Shown here: positions 21,495-31,273 of the stretch, piece by piece
How the letters are laid out: every line of letters begins with the position of its first letter
Position numbering within the stretch: position 1 is the stretch's first letter
Virus record (IMG/VR): IMGVR_UViG_3300049893_001356
Span: 1-33,179 of that record
Reading direction: 5' to 3' (one strand)
Length of the DNA: 33,179 nt
Origin: a virus
Notes under the pieces: model-generated
The model's database searches: none
Told to the model about the DNA's origin: nothing
What the model saw: the letters and a program-made list of their open reading frames with translations, nothing else
Made by a program: the position numbers and the translations under genes

Positions 21495-24400
21495 TCAGCC
21501 GCAGTCTACGCCGATCTCTTTGAACAGCCCGGCGCTGAGATCGGCCACCAGGCTGGTGGCGCTACCGCCGTTGATCACGCACGGGTGCTCAACGCCGCGC
21601 ACCGTGATCTCAGCGTCCTCATTCAGCGCGACATCGGTGACGCGGAAGACGCGCCGCGCATCGCTGCTATTACCCAGGACAAACAGGCTGCCGGGCGTCG
21701 CATTCAAATTGGTGGCGACGCCGTTGGTGATCGCAACACCGCTATGCACCTGCGGGTCGCTCTCGCTGTTGTAGGTCATCACCGTGTAGACACCATCTTG
21801 AACCGCCACGTCCAGCGGCAAGTCCAATACGCCGCTCTCTTGCACCACGCCAGTCCGCACTGAATCCCAGCGCTTCAGGCCGATGTCCACAAAGATGTAG
21901 GCGCCAGGCTGCACGGGGCTGTCGGTGGGCACGGTCTTGAACTCGATCGTGCGCTGCACGTACCGACGCTGCTGGCACAGCATCCGCCCGTAGAGCACCG
22001 CCTGCTCCTTCTGGCTCACCCAGTCCGATAGATCGAAGGTCTGCCAGATCGCATCGTTGGTGTTGGTGTCGCTGCGGCACAGGGTGACGCTGGTGTTGCG
22101 AGCGAAGATCTCATCGGCCGTGATCTCGCGGTAGATCACCGTGGCCACCAGATCCTTGGTGTTGTCGCCGTAGTCGAGATACTCCTCGCGGTAGCTGTCC
22201 TCAAGGATGTTGCCCTCGTTGAATAGCGCCGAGATCGTCAAGCTGGTGGTGGCTCGCCCGTCAGCTGTGACCGGCAGCGCCGGCACCAGCGTCTCCTTGC
22301 CGTTCATGCGGGCAAACTCCAGCAGGCTGAAGGGTGCTGCCTCAACCCAGAACTCACGCCAGCCGCGCCGATCAGCAATCACGCCATCCATGAACAGCTG
22401 GCAGCCCAGGCCGTTGTTCTTGCAAAAGCGCTTCGCCAACGCCAGCCGGTCCCAATCCACCGCATTGGCGTTGGCAAAGTTCTTGATGCCGTTGGTGGCA
22501 TCCATCACGGTGTCCGCGAAGATGTCCGGCGCGTAGCAAGCACCGTTGCCGGACTGGTACGGACCGCTGCCGTCATCCGCCACCTTCCAGCTGGATTTGC
22601 CTTCCTGCACGTAGGCAGTGATTGAGCGGAGATCCTCCACCCCATTACTGGCGTAGGTGTGGAACGCAAGCAGGCTCATGTCCTGGTATTTCCCGAAGAT
22701 CGGGCAGCGGGTCTGCTCGGTGACGTTCACCAGCTTGGCTTCGGGGCCGTTGTCGTAGCTGGCCTGCACCTGCGTGTCGGAGTGCACCGAGAACATGTCC
22801 CACTCATTGGTGTAGTTGGGACCACGCTCCCGCATGTCAGGGAAGAGATTGCCTGCAAGTGACACGAAGCGTCCATAAAAGCTCACAACGCCATCAGCGA
22901 CGCCGATTGTCTTCACTGAGCCAGCGTTGTGTATATAGGCATAGCCGCTGTAGCCCGATTCTTTAATCTCAGCAGACGGGTCAACAACAGGGATAAAGCG
23001 AAACTCTCTTTTCGCCTTGTTGGCCGATTCAAACATCAGTGTGATGTAGTGGTCGGCATCGTTGCCGCGCTCGACAGCGAAGACCTGCGGAACACGCAGC
23101 CACGACCCCCCGTCGCTATTGCGCACCAACATGCTGAAAAACATCGTGCGTCGCTTGACACCGTTGTCGCTCAGCTTGTAACCATCCGGTGCGTCGTGCT
23201 CGCCGTAGGTTTTGGCGCGACCAGAGATCCGGCGGAACAGGCGCACGCGGAAATTGAAACGCACCTGATTGCAGCTGGTGACGGTCTGGTAAAGCGCTTT
23301 CGACATCTTCACCAGCGCTTTGCAGTAAAAGCTGTCATCAACATCAGCAACCAACCTGTTCCAGTTCTTGATGACATCGTTGGCCCACGCCAGTGCCTTG
23401 CGCTTTTCTGCGATCAGCTCGTTGATGCTTTGCTTAACCAGCCGCACGCCAACTAGGTCAGGCGTCCAGCGCTTCTCGTTGTTCAGCTCTTCCAGCTTGT
23501 CGTCGATGCAGTCAAGGCCGCAGGCAAAGCGCTCCTGGCTGATGCCGGGGAGATCAAACGGGACTGTCGATTCGCGAGTGATCGTCAGTAGGTTTTCTCT
23601 TGTGTCGTCCAGCAGGTCGTTGATTAGCTCGTTCAGCTCTTGCTGCTTATCGCTCTTTTCATCCCGCCATGCCTTGAGCTGTGCGCGGGTGCGCTTATTC
23701 TGTCTGCGCTTCTGCGCGATGTAGTCGTCAATAAAATCTTTGCGCTGTTCCCTGAGGGTTTCGATCTTCTTTTCAATTCGAGCCAGACGCTTGGCGCTGG
23801 CGTCTGCATCCGAAAGAACCTCGAAATTTTCGCGCTCTTTGGCAATCTGATTTGCTAGGTCAATGGCGGTTGGCTGCTGCTTGGCCTCCGCTTTCCACAC
23901 ATCATTCAGCTCTTCCAGGTCGTTGCTTAGCAGGTCGTTCAGCTCTTTTATTCGAGCCTTGATTGCGATTGCTGTTGGGTCAGTGGCAATAATGTACTTG
24001 CGCAGCTGTTTGCTCGCACCCCCAGACATAAGGCGGTCGCGTATTCTACGCAGCTTCTTTCGATCACTACGCAGCTCTTGCCGCAACTTCTTAGTGCTTA
24101 GCTTTGGCTTTTCCGACAAGAACTCTTTAAGGATTGCCTGCGTGAAGGCAACGGAGCCTCCCACGGGGAAAACGATTGAAGAGTTCTCGTCTAGATCGTT
24201 GGTCCAGGTAAGAGTTCTCTCGCCGGTGAACAGATAGTTCTTATTCTGCTCGCCCAGGTCTCCAAGCCCGCTGAGCTTGGGCATGGTTAAATCTTCGGCG
24301 TAAGCCGGCAGTTTCCCATCAGTTTCCTTGAGCTGCTCTGCGGTATAGCGAAATACATATGCGTGTGCAGAGGCAAGATTGGCCTCAACTACTTCATTGG

Positions 24401-25598
24401 CTACCAGTCCGTTGATTTTTAATTCAGGGATCTCCCCGTCGACGGCGAGCTTCAGTAACTTCCGAGCCTTTTCATACGGCTCCTTGTCGTCCTCCTCATA
24501 CTGGCGAGCTTTTACTCGGTCATAGTTAGTGGTCGGCCTGCGTCCAGGCTCTGTGCATTCAAATCCAGCACGAATTGAGCTTGAGTTCAACGACATATCA
24601 TCGTCAACCCAGCGCATTTTGAAATTGGCGCTGCCAAGTCGGTAAATAGCTCCACGGTCCAAATTATTGACAAGCTGCAGCCTTAGATCCTTGGCCGCTT
24701 CCTTGGCCGAAGCCGCATCGTCTTCGTCAATCTGTCGGTCAACTTGATTAAAGCGAAGCTGAAACTGATCACCAACGTTGTAAAAATCCTGGAACGCTCC
24801 CCCGTCTATAGCAATTCCTATCGGGGCGCTGCGGACCTTGCCCTCCTGGTCTCTCTCAAGCACGTCAACATGAATGGGGATCGGGGCGTAGACACCCAGC
24901 TCGGTGGCGGTGGTCGGCGTGTACGCCTGGGAGTAGCCCTCCCAGAGCTGGTTGCTCAGGTTGCGTGGCAGGTGGGTGATCGTGGCGCCGGGCACTGCCG
25001 CAGGATCTCGGTCGTCACCGTGGGTGCGCTTGCTGAACTCCACCGGCCCGCGGTCCGGCGAGTAATACATCCAGGTGTTCGACGCCGAGAACTGCCGCGC
25101 CGGCAGCTGGCCAAACGCTGTCTTGTTGAAGTCCAGCTTCTTGATGTTGGAAGCCCCCACCAGCAACAGCAGCTGCATGTACTGACCGGTGCCGGTGCTC
25201 TCCACCGACGACCACAGCAACGAGGTCGCCACACGCACCGCGCCCTTGGGGTTGATGCTGTCGTTGCAGTAGACGAGATTGATCGGGTCGCCGTAGCGGG
25301 CCAGTTCCTGCGTGCCGTTGAAGCCGGAGCGCGGGGCAAACGATTTGTCCCGCAGCTGGCGCTGATACTTCTGCTTCTGTACTTCCGGTTTGGGTGCCAG
25401 CAGGGCGGCACCGACCTGCATCAACACACCAACGACGAACAGCACAATCGCCGTGGGTTCGCCACGCAGCGTCTCTAGCCGCTCTGCACCAGACAGCGCA
25501 TAATCTCGCTGCGCTGCCAGGAACAGCAGGTAGTCGTCTTCGCTCAGGCCCAGCTGCTGGCACAGCCCGCGCTCATACGGCAGGAGCTTGCGGTTCAT
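21495..25598 (-). CDS. J-like host-specificity/tail tip protein
   Basis: This 1367-residue tip protein starts MNRKLLPYERGLCQQLG, with its ATG overlapping the K-like stop. Residues 49-67 (AIVLFVVGVLMQVGAALLA) are hydrophobic and are followed by PKPE, like the end of lambda I-type proteins. The hub-like region about 85-240 follows (GDPINLVYCNDS, GQYMQLLLLVGAS). Residues about 495-670 are a long charged coiled coil (LRSDRKKLRRIRDRL, RIEKKIETLREQRKDF), unusual for lambda J. The C-terminal part (about 1030-1367) has the beta-rich hub/FnIII look (LFMDGVIADRRGW). Gene order makes it the lambda J equivalent that contacts the receptor or holds the fibres. The centre (about 22860-24870) is visibly less GC-rich than both flanks. 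Confidence 0.85.
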   Translation of the reverse strand: MNRKLLPYERGLCQQLGLSEDDYLLFLAAQRDYALSGAERLETLRGEPTAIVLFVVGVLMQVGAALLAPKPEVQKQKYQRQLRDKSFAPRSGFNGTQELARYGDPINLVYCNDSINPKGAVRVATSLLWSSVESTGTGQYMQLLLLVGASNIKKLDFNKTAFGQLPARQFSASNTWMYYSPDRGPVEFSKRTHGDDRDPAAVPGATITHLPRNLSNQLWEGYSQAYTPTTATELGVYAPIPIHVDVLERDQEGKVRSAPIGIAIDGGAFQDFYNVGDQFQLRFNQVDRQIDEDDAASAKEAAKDLRLQLVNNLDRGAIYRLGSANFKMRWVDDDMSLNSSSIRAGFECTEPGRRPTTNYDRVKARQYEEDDKEPYEKARKLLKLAVDGEIPELKINGLVANEVVEANLASAHAYVFRYTAEQLKETDGKLPAYAEDLTMPKLSGLGDLGEQNKNYLFTGERTLTWTNDLDENSSIVFPVGGSVAFTQAILKEFLSEKPKLSTKKLRQELRSDRKKLRRIRDRLMSGGASKQLRKYIIATDPTAIAIKARIKELNDLLSNDLEELNDVWKAEAKQQPTAIDLANQIAKERENFEVLSDADASAKRLARIEKKIETLREQRKDFIDDYIAQKRRQNKRTRAQLKAWRDEKSDKQQELNELINDLLDDTRENLLTITRESTVPFDLPGISQERFACGLDCIDDKLEELNNEKRWTPDLVGVRLVKQSINELIAEKRKALAWANDVIKNWNRLVADVDDSFYCKALVKMSKALYQTVTSCNQVRFNFRVRLFRRISGRAKTYGEHDAPDGYKLSDNGVKRRTMFFSMLVRNSDGGSWLRVPQVFAVERGNDADHYITLMFESANKAKREFRFIPVVDPSAEIKESGYSGYAYIHNAGSVKTIGVADGVVSFYGRFVSLAGNLFPDMRERGPNYTNEWDMFSVHSDTQVQASYDNGPEAKLVNVTEQTRCPIFGKYQDMSLLAFHTYASNGVEDLRSITAYVQEGKSSWKVADDGSGPYQSGNGACYAPDIFADTVMDATNGIKNFANANAVDWDRLALAKRFCKNNGLGCQLFMDGVIADRRGWREFWVEAAPFSLLEFARMNGKETLVPALPVTADGRATTSLTISALFNEGNILEDSYREEYLDYGDNTKDLVATVIYREITADEIFARNTSVTLCRSDTNTNDAIWQTFDLSDWVSQKEQAVLYGRMLCQQRRYVQRTIEFKTVPTDSPVQPGAYIFVDIGLKRWDSVRTGVVQESGVLDLPLDVAVQDGVYTVMTYNSESDPQVHSGVAITNGVATNLNATPGSLFVLGNSSDARRVFRVTDVALNEDAEITVRGVEHPCVINGGSATSLVADLSAGLFKEIGVDCG

Positions 25599-25984
25599 GG
25601 CAGCGGGCGAAACAAAGGAATTGAGCCAGGCACGCGCAGTTGGTGGGCCACAGTCCCTGACTCACGCAGGTGCAACATGCCGCCTTCTTCTGTGACAACA
25701 GCGAAGGCACCTGCAGCGCTGCCTTGGAACAACAGCACATCGCCCGGCTGCGGTGTGGTGACGCGGCTGCAGTGATCAAGCAACCAGCGCATTAACCGCA
25801 TCCGAGGCAGCGTCGCTTCAGTGTAGGTGCCATAAACCCAGTCGAACTCAGGGGCGTAATCCCTTAGCCCTAACCTGCGCCGCACTTCACACACCAACTG
25901 GAAGCAATCGGTCAGGCCGCTGCCATCGCCAGGTGCATGGCCCCAGCCATACCGCAGCCACAGCAGATCATTGCAATGAGACAT
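25595..25984 (-). CDS. NlpC/P60-like tail tip protein (lambda K-like), catalytic His apparently lost
   Basis: This 129-residue protein has the NlpC/P60 start GSGLTDCFQLVCEVRRRLG (C27 as nucleophile) and GDVLLF (81-86). In related phage proteins the catalytic His follows as HVGI or HAAVY. Here the aligned position reads GAFAVVT (F94), while a later MLHL (H105) matches the second, non-catalytic LH. The enzyme may thus be inactive, or use H105. Lambda K-like proteins take part in tip assembly and may trim peptidoglycan on entry. It lies between the L-like and J-like genes as in lambda. Confidence 0.8.
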   Translation of the reverse strand: MSHCNDLLWLRYGWGHAPGDGSGLTDCFQLVCEVRRRLGLRDYAPEFDWVYGTYTEATLPRMRLMRWLLDHCSRVTTPQPGDVLLFQGSAAGAFAVVTEEGGMLHLRESGTVAHQLRVPGSIPLFRPLP

Positions 25985-26432
25985 CGCTGTTCAAAGGCAA
26001 GACGCCGCTGTTTTCAACTGTGATCACCCGCGCCGGAAACGTCCCGCCCACTGAATCCAGCGCACTGCGGAAGCGGCATTCAATCGTGATTTCGCTGAAG
26101 GTGCTGCCCTGCCCCACGTAGAACTCAGGGATTGGATCGGGGATCGGCTGCAGCGCACTGTTGAGCCACAGGTTGCGCAGCACCAGCTCGCTGTTGCGGT
26201 TGCCGTCCCCACCCTCCAGCAAGGTGATCGCCATCTCGATGTTGGGGAACAACACCGTCAGCGTCTCGTTGTCGCCGCCGATCGTCATCAGCGACCCTGA
26301 GATCTGGAACGGCACGAACTGGTAGGTCTGGCCCAGGAAGGTGTAGCTCTGCTTGACGAAGAAGTTCTGCGCTAGCAGCTGGGTGCCGTTGCGCATCTTC
26401 AGATCCAGCAGCTGGCAGATCTGAATGTTCAC
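25968..26432 (-). CDS. minor tail tip protein, lambda L-like position
   Basis: This 154-residue beta-rich protein starts MNIQICQLLDLKMRNGTQLL. The segment SELVLRNLWLNSALQPIPDPIPEF and the following TFSEITIECRFRSALDSVGG recall minor tail proteins that sit between M- and K-like proteins. Only one cysteine pair candidate is seen, so the iron-sulfur ligands of lambda L are not evident. It overlaps both neighbours (4 and 17 bases). The name rests mainly on order. Confidence 0.65.
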   Translation of the reverse strand: MNIQICQLLDLKMRNGTQLLAQNFFVKQSYTFLGQTYQFVPFQISGSLMTIGGDNETLTVLFPNIEMAITLLEGGDGNRNSELVLRNLWLNSALQPIPDPIPEFYVGQGSTFSEITIECRFRSALDSVGGTFPARVITVENSGVLPLNSDVSLQ

Positions 26433-26815
26433 GCTGCCGCAACCTCGCTGATCAGCTCAACGCTAACGGTGCAGTACCCGGGATACACCGACTGCACCTT
26501 GGGCTCTGATGAATACGCCCACTGCACATTGGCGGGTGCGCGCATCCTGCTGGTGAGGCTGCTGCTCATTCCAACGAACAGCTCTGCCGGCAGATTGAAC
26601 CGATAGAACGGCCCGCCCACGCTCTCGAAGTGGGCAATGATCTGATCGGCGGTGGCATCCGGGATGTTCTTGAACTCCAGGCTCATCGCATGACCGGAGC
26701 GGGTGTTGCTGAACGAGCGTTTCCAGATTGCACCGCTGAGGGTGCGGTAGCTGCGGATCGGCAGCTGCCCAGGGCTGAAGCTCCGGCTGGAAGGCTTAAT
26801 GGCGGGGAAGGTCAT
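26429..26815 (-). CDS. minor tail protein, lambda M-like position
   Basis: This 128-residue protein starts MTFPAIKPSSRSFSPGQLP. It has a beta-rich N-terminal half (IRSYRTLSGAIWKRSFS, AMSLEFKNI), a helix (DATADQIIAHFESVGG) and a YRFNLP strand. The pattern S-F-x-P-G ... R-S-F-S-N matches tail tip proteins seen just after tape measures in cyanobacterial siphoviruses and prophages, as I recall them. Four-base overlaps link it to the tape measure and the L-like gene. Confidence 0.65.
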   Translation of the reverse strand: MTFPAIKPSSRSFSPGQLPIRSYRTLSGAIWKRSFSNTRSGHAMSLEFKNIPDATADQIIAHFESVGGPFYRFNLPAELFVGMSSSLTSRMRAPANVQWAYSSEPKVQSVYPGYCTVSVELISEVAAA

Positions 26816-29800
26816 AGTCCGAGCGACCGGCGGGTGCGGGGTGATTGACGAAGGCGATCCATGGCGCGGCGTTCACCATCGGCGGCGCCCTTCTTGGCGG
26901 ATTGCGCCATCGCCGCCTCCAGCTGTTCCCGGTCCACCCAATCGCGGTCCATGAACTTGGTGGTCTCGAAGTTCATGTTCAGCACCGGCGCGTTGTCGCG
27001 GCCCCTGGCCTTGATGTCGTTCGACGCCATCATGCTGCGCAGGTTCTGATTGTTAGTGATGCCACCCGATTGACCGGGGACGAACAGCTCGGGACCGCGC
27101 TCGCCGACGATCGTGGGTTGGCCAGGAGTGGGCGAGCCACCGGAGGCAAGCATCGGGTAAGCCTTAAAGCCAGACAGATCAAGGTTCGGGGCACCTCCTC
27201 CTGGAGTACTACCGCCGCTCATGCCGGCGAACATCTTGGCGATGCCGATGGCGATGTAGGTGGCAATCATCTGCTGGGCGGCACTAATCAGCGCATCGCC
27301 GATCCCCTTCAGCATGTCGGCGAAGACCTGCTCAGCCGTTTTGGCACCGCTCACAAGATCGGCGACGCCTTGGGTCATCGCAGAACTGATCGCACCGCCG
27401 ACACCCATGTAGGCACTCTCCAGTGCCTGCGCTTTCATCGTGGCCAGGTCGGTGGCTTCTTGCAGCCTGGCCAGCTCGGCCGCCTTTTCAGGGCTTCCGT
27501 ATTTCTGAAGCGTGGACTCGTACTTGTCGCCGGCGCCGCCAATGAAGCCTGCATTGAGCCCTGCTCCCGCAGTGCTCAGTTGCCTTTCAGCGTTCGCTTT
27601 TTCAAGCAGGTACTGCTGCTCTTGCTGGACCTTCAGCAGTTCTTGCTCCAGCGCAATCTGCGCGCGGGTGGTGGCAACGCGAGTCTCCAGGCCCGTATTG
27701 ATCTCCTTGAGAACAACGTTGGCTTCGTCCTGCGTCAGCTTGCCCTGCTTGACCGCATCGTTGATCTGCTTAAGAACTTCGTCGCGGGCGGTGTAGATCG
27801 CGTTGATCTGAGACTCACCTTCGGCTTGCTTGAGCACCCGCTCCAGCTCGTTCTCGCTCATCGCGCCGGCGGTGGTCATCAGGCCGAGCTTTGCCTTCTC
27901 CAGATCGCGCTGTTGCGACAGTTCTTGGGTGCGGGACTTGCCCTGCGCCAACTCCTGCAGATCGAACAGTCCCTTCTCGATGTTGAGCTGCTGGAGCTTT
28001 TGCTCCAGGGCCAGCTCCTCCTGCTTGGCCTTGATCAGGCGGTCATTCGCCGCAACCATGCCTTGGGTGTCGGCGCCGGGTGCCCCGAAGGTGGGGCGTG
28101 GCACGCCGGCAGCTGCCGTCCTGAACTGGGCGGCAGCTCCGTTTCCGCCGATCCCCAGGATCTGACGCACGCGGCGCGATAACGCCTGCTCCTGCCCAAC
28201 CGGCACCTGCGCCGCCGGAACGTCAAAGGCCCTGCCGTCGTAGTGATAGCTGTTGGGCGAATGGCGCCCCACAGGATTAACGCCTTTCAGCTCGGTGGTC
28301 TTGATGCCCGCCTTGTTCAGCAGCTCCGCTGCCGCCCGAGCCTCTTTCGCTGTCGCGTAGGCGATGTGCTCGTGATAGTTGTTTCCGCCGTGATCCGCGC
28401 GATACCCGCTGCTGCTCCGATCGCCGGTGAGGTATTCGATCGGCTGACCGATACGCCCAGGTACGCCAGGCCCACCACCACCAGCAGGTGTGCCCAACGC
28501 GCCATTGATGACGTTCTGCTCTTGGACCTGGCGCGCCACCTTCAGCTGGTAGTCCGCCACCGCCATCTTGTAGTCCTCGATCTGCCGTTCCAGTTGCAGT
28601 CGGGACTTGGCCTGCTCGTAGATGTAATCGGCGGTGGCCTTGTTGATGTCCGCCAGGTTCACCTCTAACTGGCGGCGCTTCTGCGCGATGTCGGCTTCAC
28701 CAGCGCGGCGGGCGCTGATGAACGCCCGCACGCCATTCAGCAATTCCTCGGTCAGTCCCTGGCTGCCGCTGAACTGCTTGCGTAGGGCCAGGTCGCTGGC
28801 CTCGATCCGCAGCTGCGCGGCCTTGCGGGCGTTGTCGATCTCCTGGCGGGCGGCCTCTTGGTTCTTGGCGAAGATGTCGCTCTCCACCTTCCGGCGGAAG
28901 TCCGCCGCGGCCATGGTGATGTCGGCCGCCTGACGCTGCAGTTGGAACGCCTCGCGGTACGCCGACTTGATTGCATCAGCCTGCGCTTCGGCAGCCTTGC
29001 GGGCTTGCTCCTGCGCTTCGGGCGAGATTTTGGTGCCTCCAGTGGGGGCGGGTAGGAGCTTTCGGTACTCCTCGATGAGCTTGAGCCGGGCTTTCGTTCC
29101 TTCCTCGGGACCCAACGAACGGAAAGCCTGATCGCGTCTCTTGAACTCTTCAAACTTTCCACCAAGCCCAGTCGCCTTGAGATCTTTCTCAAGAGCCGCC
29201 ATTTGGTTGACGCCGTTTGTGGTGGTGATCGGCCCTGCAAGTAGGCGCAGCAGGTCTCCCAGCGGACCGGCAATAAGCGCCTGCATACTGAGATTTAGCT
29301 CAGCCCATGCCTTGCTTAGGTTGTCGGCTTCAACTCCTAATTGCTGCAGGTCGCTAACACCCTGATAGCCAATCTTCTTGGCAATTTCGCCCTGCACTAC
29401 CGCCGCGGCCTCGGTGACCCGGCCGACTTCAATCAGCTTCTGGACGTAATACTCCTGGCTCTTGCCGGCCAGCAGTCCGGCGTCCTTGATCTTCTGGAAG
29501 TTGGTGATGGGGTCACGCAGGGCCTTGCCCATGTCCATCGCCGCTGCGGCGAACTGGTCCATCACCTGGCCAATGGCACTGGTGAAGACGCCGATCATTG
29601 GGTTGGCGCTGCCCAGTGCGCCGCCGGCGAAACCACCAGCGGTGGCCAGAGGACCGGCCCCGAATAGCAGCGGGAATGCACCGGAGACCAGCGTGTTCTC
29701 GACCCGCTTCTGAAGTTCCTCGCCTTTCTTCTTCTTGTTCTTCAGATCCGCCAGTTGCACCTGACGACGGGCAACAGTCAGTGCTCGCGCGTCTAGCTGT

Positions 29801-31230
29801 TCAGCCTTAATGCGCTCCGCGTTTTGCTGGCGCAGGATCTCGACCGAGCGAGCGTCGATGGCGGCTTGTTCGCTGAGCGCCTTGGTGCGGGTGCGTAAGA
29901 CCTGCACCGACTTGCCTTCCAGCACCGTGCGGGCTTGTGTCTTCTGCAGGGCGTCCTCGGCGGCCTGTTTCGTCAACGCCTGCGCGTTGAGCATCTGCCG
30001 GTAGCCCTCTTGGGCGGTGCGGGTGTTGCCGCCGGGGAACAACTGGCCGCCGGCCGGCACTTGGCCCAGCCCGTAGTTCGCACCCTGCAGCCGGGACTGG
30101 CGAGCGGCCATAGCGGCCTCGCCTTCGCGCAGCACTTTCAGCCAGTTGTAGCGGACCTCCAGGTTTTGCTTCGCCAGCTCAGCTTCCTGCTTGGCCAGCT
30201 CCACCAGGGTGCGAGCAGCGGCAGCGCTCTTCAGCCGCTCACGGGCCGCTGCAGACTCGGCCGCTTCCTTGGCCCGCAGTGCGGCCAGCTCCGTCTGGGC
30301 ATTGGCGGCAGCTTCGGAATCACGCTTCTGAGCGTTGCGGCCGGAGGTGAGGGTGGAGCGGCGGCGGGCCACCTCCGCGTCGCGGACGTCTTGGGGCTGG
30401 AGGCCCTTGGCCTGGCGGACGAGTTCGTTGAGGGCGCGCTGCTCGGTGACTTGAGCTTTCTGGGCGCGGACTAGACCTTGTGCGGCTTCCCAAGCTCCTT
30501 GCGTGGAGGAGTGGAAGCTCTGCATCTCCTTGGTGAGAGATGAGACCTGGCTGTTGAGCTGGCGGAGGGACATGCCCTCGGCCAACTCGTTCATGGTCTT
30601 GACGGTCGTTTCGATCGTCGTGTTGAGGCCGAGGAAGGACTGCTTGGTCTCCTCGACCTTGCCCTTCATGCCGCCGATGGCGGCCTGGATCTTGCCGCCG
30701 AGGGCGAGGTTGTCGAGGCCGGTGACGACCTTGCGGACCGCCGGGCCAAACGCCATGAAGGCGGCGGTGGCCGCAGCAATGCCACCAGCAGTGGCCAGGC
30801 CCTGGGGGCCAAGGGCGGCTAGGGCAGCCGCAACCTTTGCGGCAGGTGCGCTGATGCCAGCTAGGACGCCGCCAAATGCCTGAAGGGCCTGCGTTCCACC
30901 GGTGGCAAACTTCGGCAGCGCCGATAGGGCGGTGCCCAGTGCATTGATGCCGGCGACACCGACCGCGGTTTTGCCCGCGAAGTCGAAGGCTTTGGCGATG
31001 TCGCCCAGCCGTTTTCCGAAGCCGCCGAGTTTGTTATCGAGGGCGCTGAGGGTGCGCCCGTAGTCCTGGAGATTGCGTTGGGCGAGCTTGACCCCCGCCT
31101 GGGCGGCGCCCTTACCCAGATCGAGGGTGTAGGAACTCAGCCCCTTGAGAAGCTTGTCGAGCTTGCTGAGTTCTCTCTCAGCGTCCTTCGTGCTCGCTGT
31201 GACCTTGATGTTCTGGTTGTAGTCAGCCAA
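26812..31230 (-). CDS. tail tape measure protein with embedded peptidase-like domain
   Basis: This is a 1472-residue tape measure. It is long and helical with many K/E/A/Q coiled-coil stretches and three hydrophobic zones (about 80-205, 510-565 and 1275-1340). Near the C-terminus is the usual ASGGSPTPGQPTIVGERGPE segment of phage tape measures. Residues about 935-1015 form a compact insert with HGGNNYHEHIAY (H953, H955), then SYHYDGRAFD (H996, D1003), which fits the SxHxxGxAxD zinc motif of M15-type peptidases. The HxH comes before that motif rather than after it. The domain could cut peptidoglycan during DNA entry. Length suggests a long flexible tail. A terminator lies just upstream (31274-31300), so expression may be kept below that of the tube protein. 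Confidence 0.92.
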   Translation of the reverse strand: MADYNQNIKVTASTKDAERELSKLDKLLKGLSSYTLDLGKGAAQAGVKLAQRNLQDYGRTLSALDNKLGGFGKRLGDIAKAFDFAGKTAVGVAGINALGTALSALPKFATGGTQALQAFGGVLAGISAPAAKVAAALAALGPQGLATAGGIAAATAAFMAFGPAVRKVVTGLDNLALGGKIQAAIGGMKGKVEETKQSFLGLNTTIETTVKTMNELAEGMSLRQLNSQVSSLTKEMQSFHSSTQGAWEAAQGLVRAQKAQVTEQRALNELVRQAKGLQPQDVRDAEVARRRSTLTSGRNAQKRDSEAAANAQTELAALRAKEAAESAAARERLKSAAAARTLVELAKQEAELAKQNLEVRYNWLKVLREGEAAMAARQSRLQGANYGLGQVPAGGQLFPGGNTRTAQEGYRQMLNAQALTKQAAEDALQKTQARTVLEGKSVQVLRTRTKALSEQAAIDARSVEILRQQNAERIKAEQLDARALTVARRQVQLADLKNKKKKGEELQKRVENTLVSGAFPLLFGAGPLATAGGFAGGALGSANPMIGVFTSAIGQVMDQFAAAAMDMGKALRDPITNFQKIKDAGLLAGKSQEYYVQKLIEVGRVTEAAAVVQGEIAKKIGYQGVSDLQQLGVEADNLSKAWAELNLSMQALIAGPLGDLLRLLAGPITTTNGVNQMAALEKDLKATGLGGKFEEFKRRDQAFRSLGPEEGTKARLKLIEEYRKLLPAPTGGTKISPEAQEQARKAAEAQADAIKSAYREAFQLQRQAADITMAAADFRRKVESDIFAKNQEAARQEIDNARKAAQLRIEASDLALRKQFSGSQGLTEELLNGVRAFISARRAGEADIAQKRRQLEVNLADINKATADYIYEQAKSRLQLERQIEDYKMAVADYQLKVARQVQEQNVINGALGTPAGGGGPGVPGRIGQPIEYLTGDRSSSGYRADHGGNNYHEHIAYATAKEARAAAELLNKAGIKTTELKGVNPVGRHSPNSYHYDGRAFDVPAAQVPVGQEQALSRRVRQILGIGGNGAAAQFRTAAAGVPRPTFGAPGADTQGMVAANDRLIKAKQEELALEQKLQQLNIEKGLFDLQELAQGKSRTQELSQQRDLEKAKLGLMTTAGAMSENELERVLKQAEGESQINAIYTARDEVLKQINDAVKQGKLTQDEANVVLKEINTGLETRVATTRAQIALEQELLKVQQEQQYLLEKANAERQLSTAGAGLNAGFIGGAGDKYESTLQKYGSPEKAAELARLQEATDLATMKAQALESAYMGVGGAISSAMTQGVADLVSGAKTAEQVFADMLKGIGDALISAAQQMIATYIAIGIAKMFAGMSGGSTPGGGAPNLDLSGFKAYPMLASGGSPTPGQPTIVGERGPELFVPGQSGGITNNQNLRSMMASNDIKARGRDNAPVLNMNFETTKFMDRDWVDREQLEAAMAQSAKKGAADGERRAMDRLRQSPRTRRSLGL

Positions 31231-31273
31231 AACGCCAGGCCCTAACTGCGTTAGCCCACTGTAGGTCGGCAGT

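Noticed and set aside
26845-28182. Long plus-strand open frame of 445 codons opposite the tape measure
   Set aside because: It is a mirror frame of a GC-rich, codon-biased gene; the minus-strand product has clear tape measure motifs.
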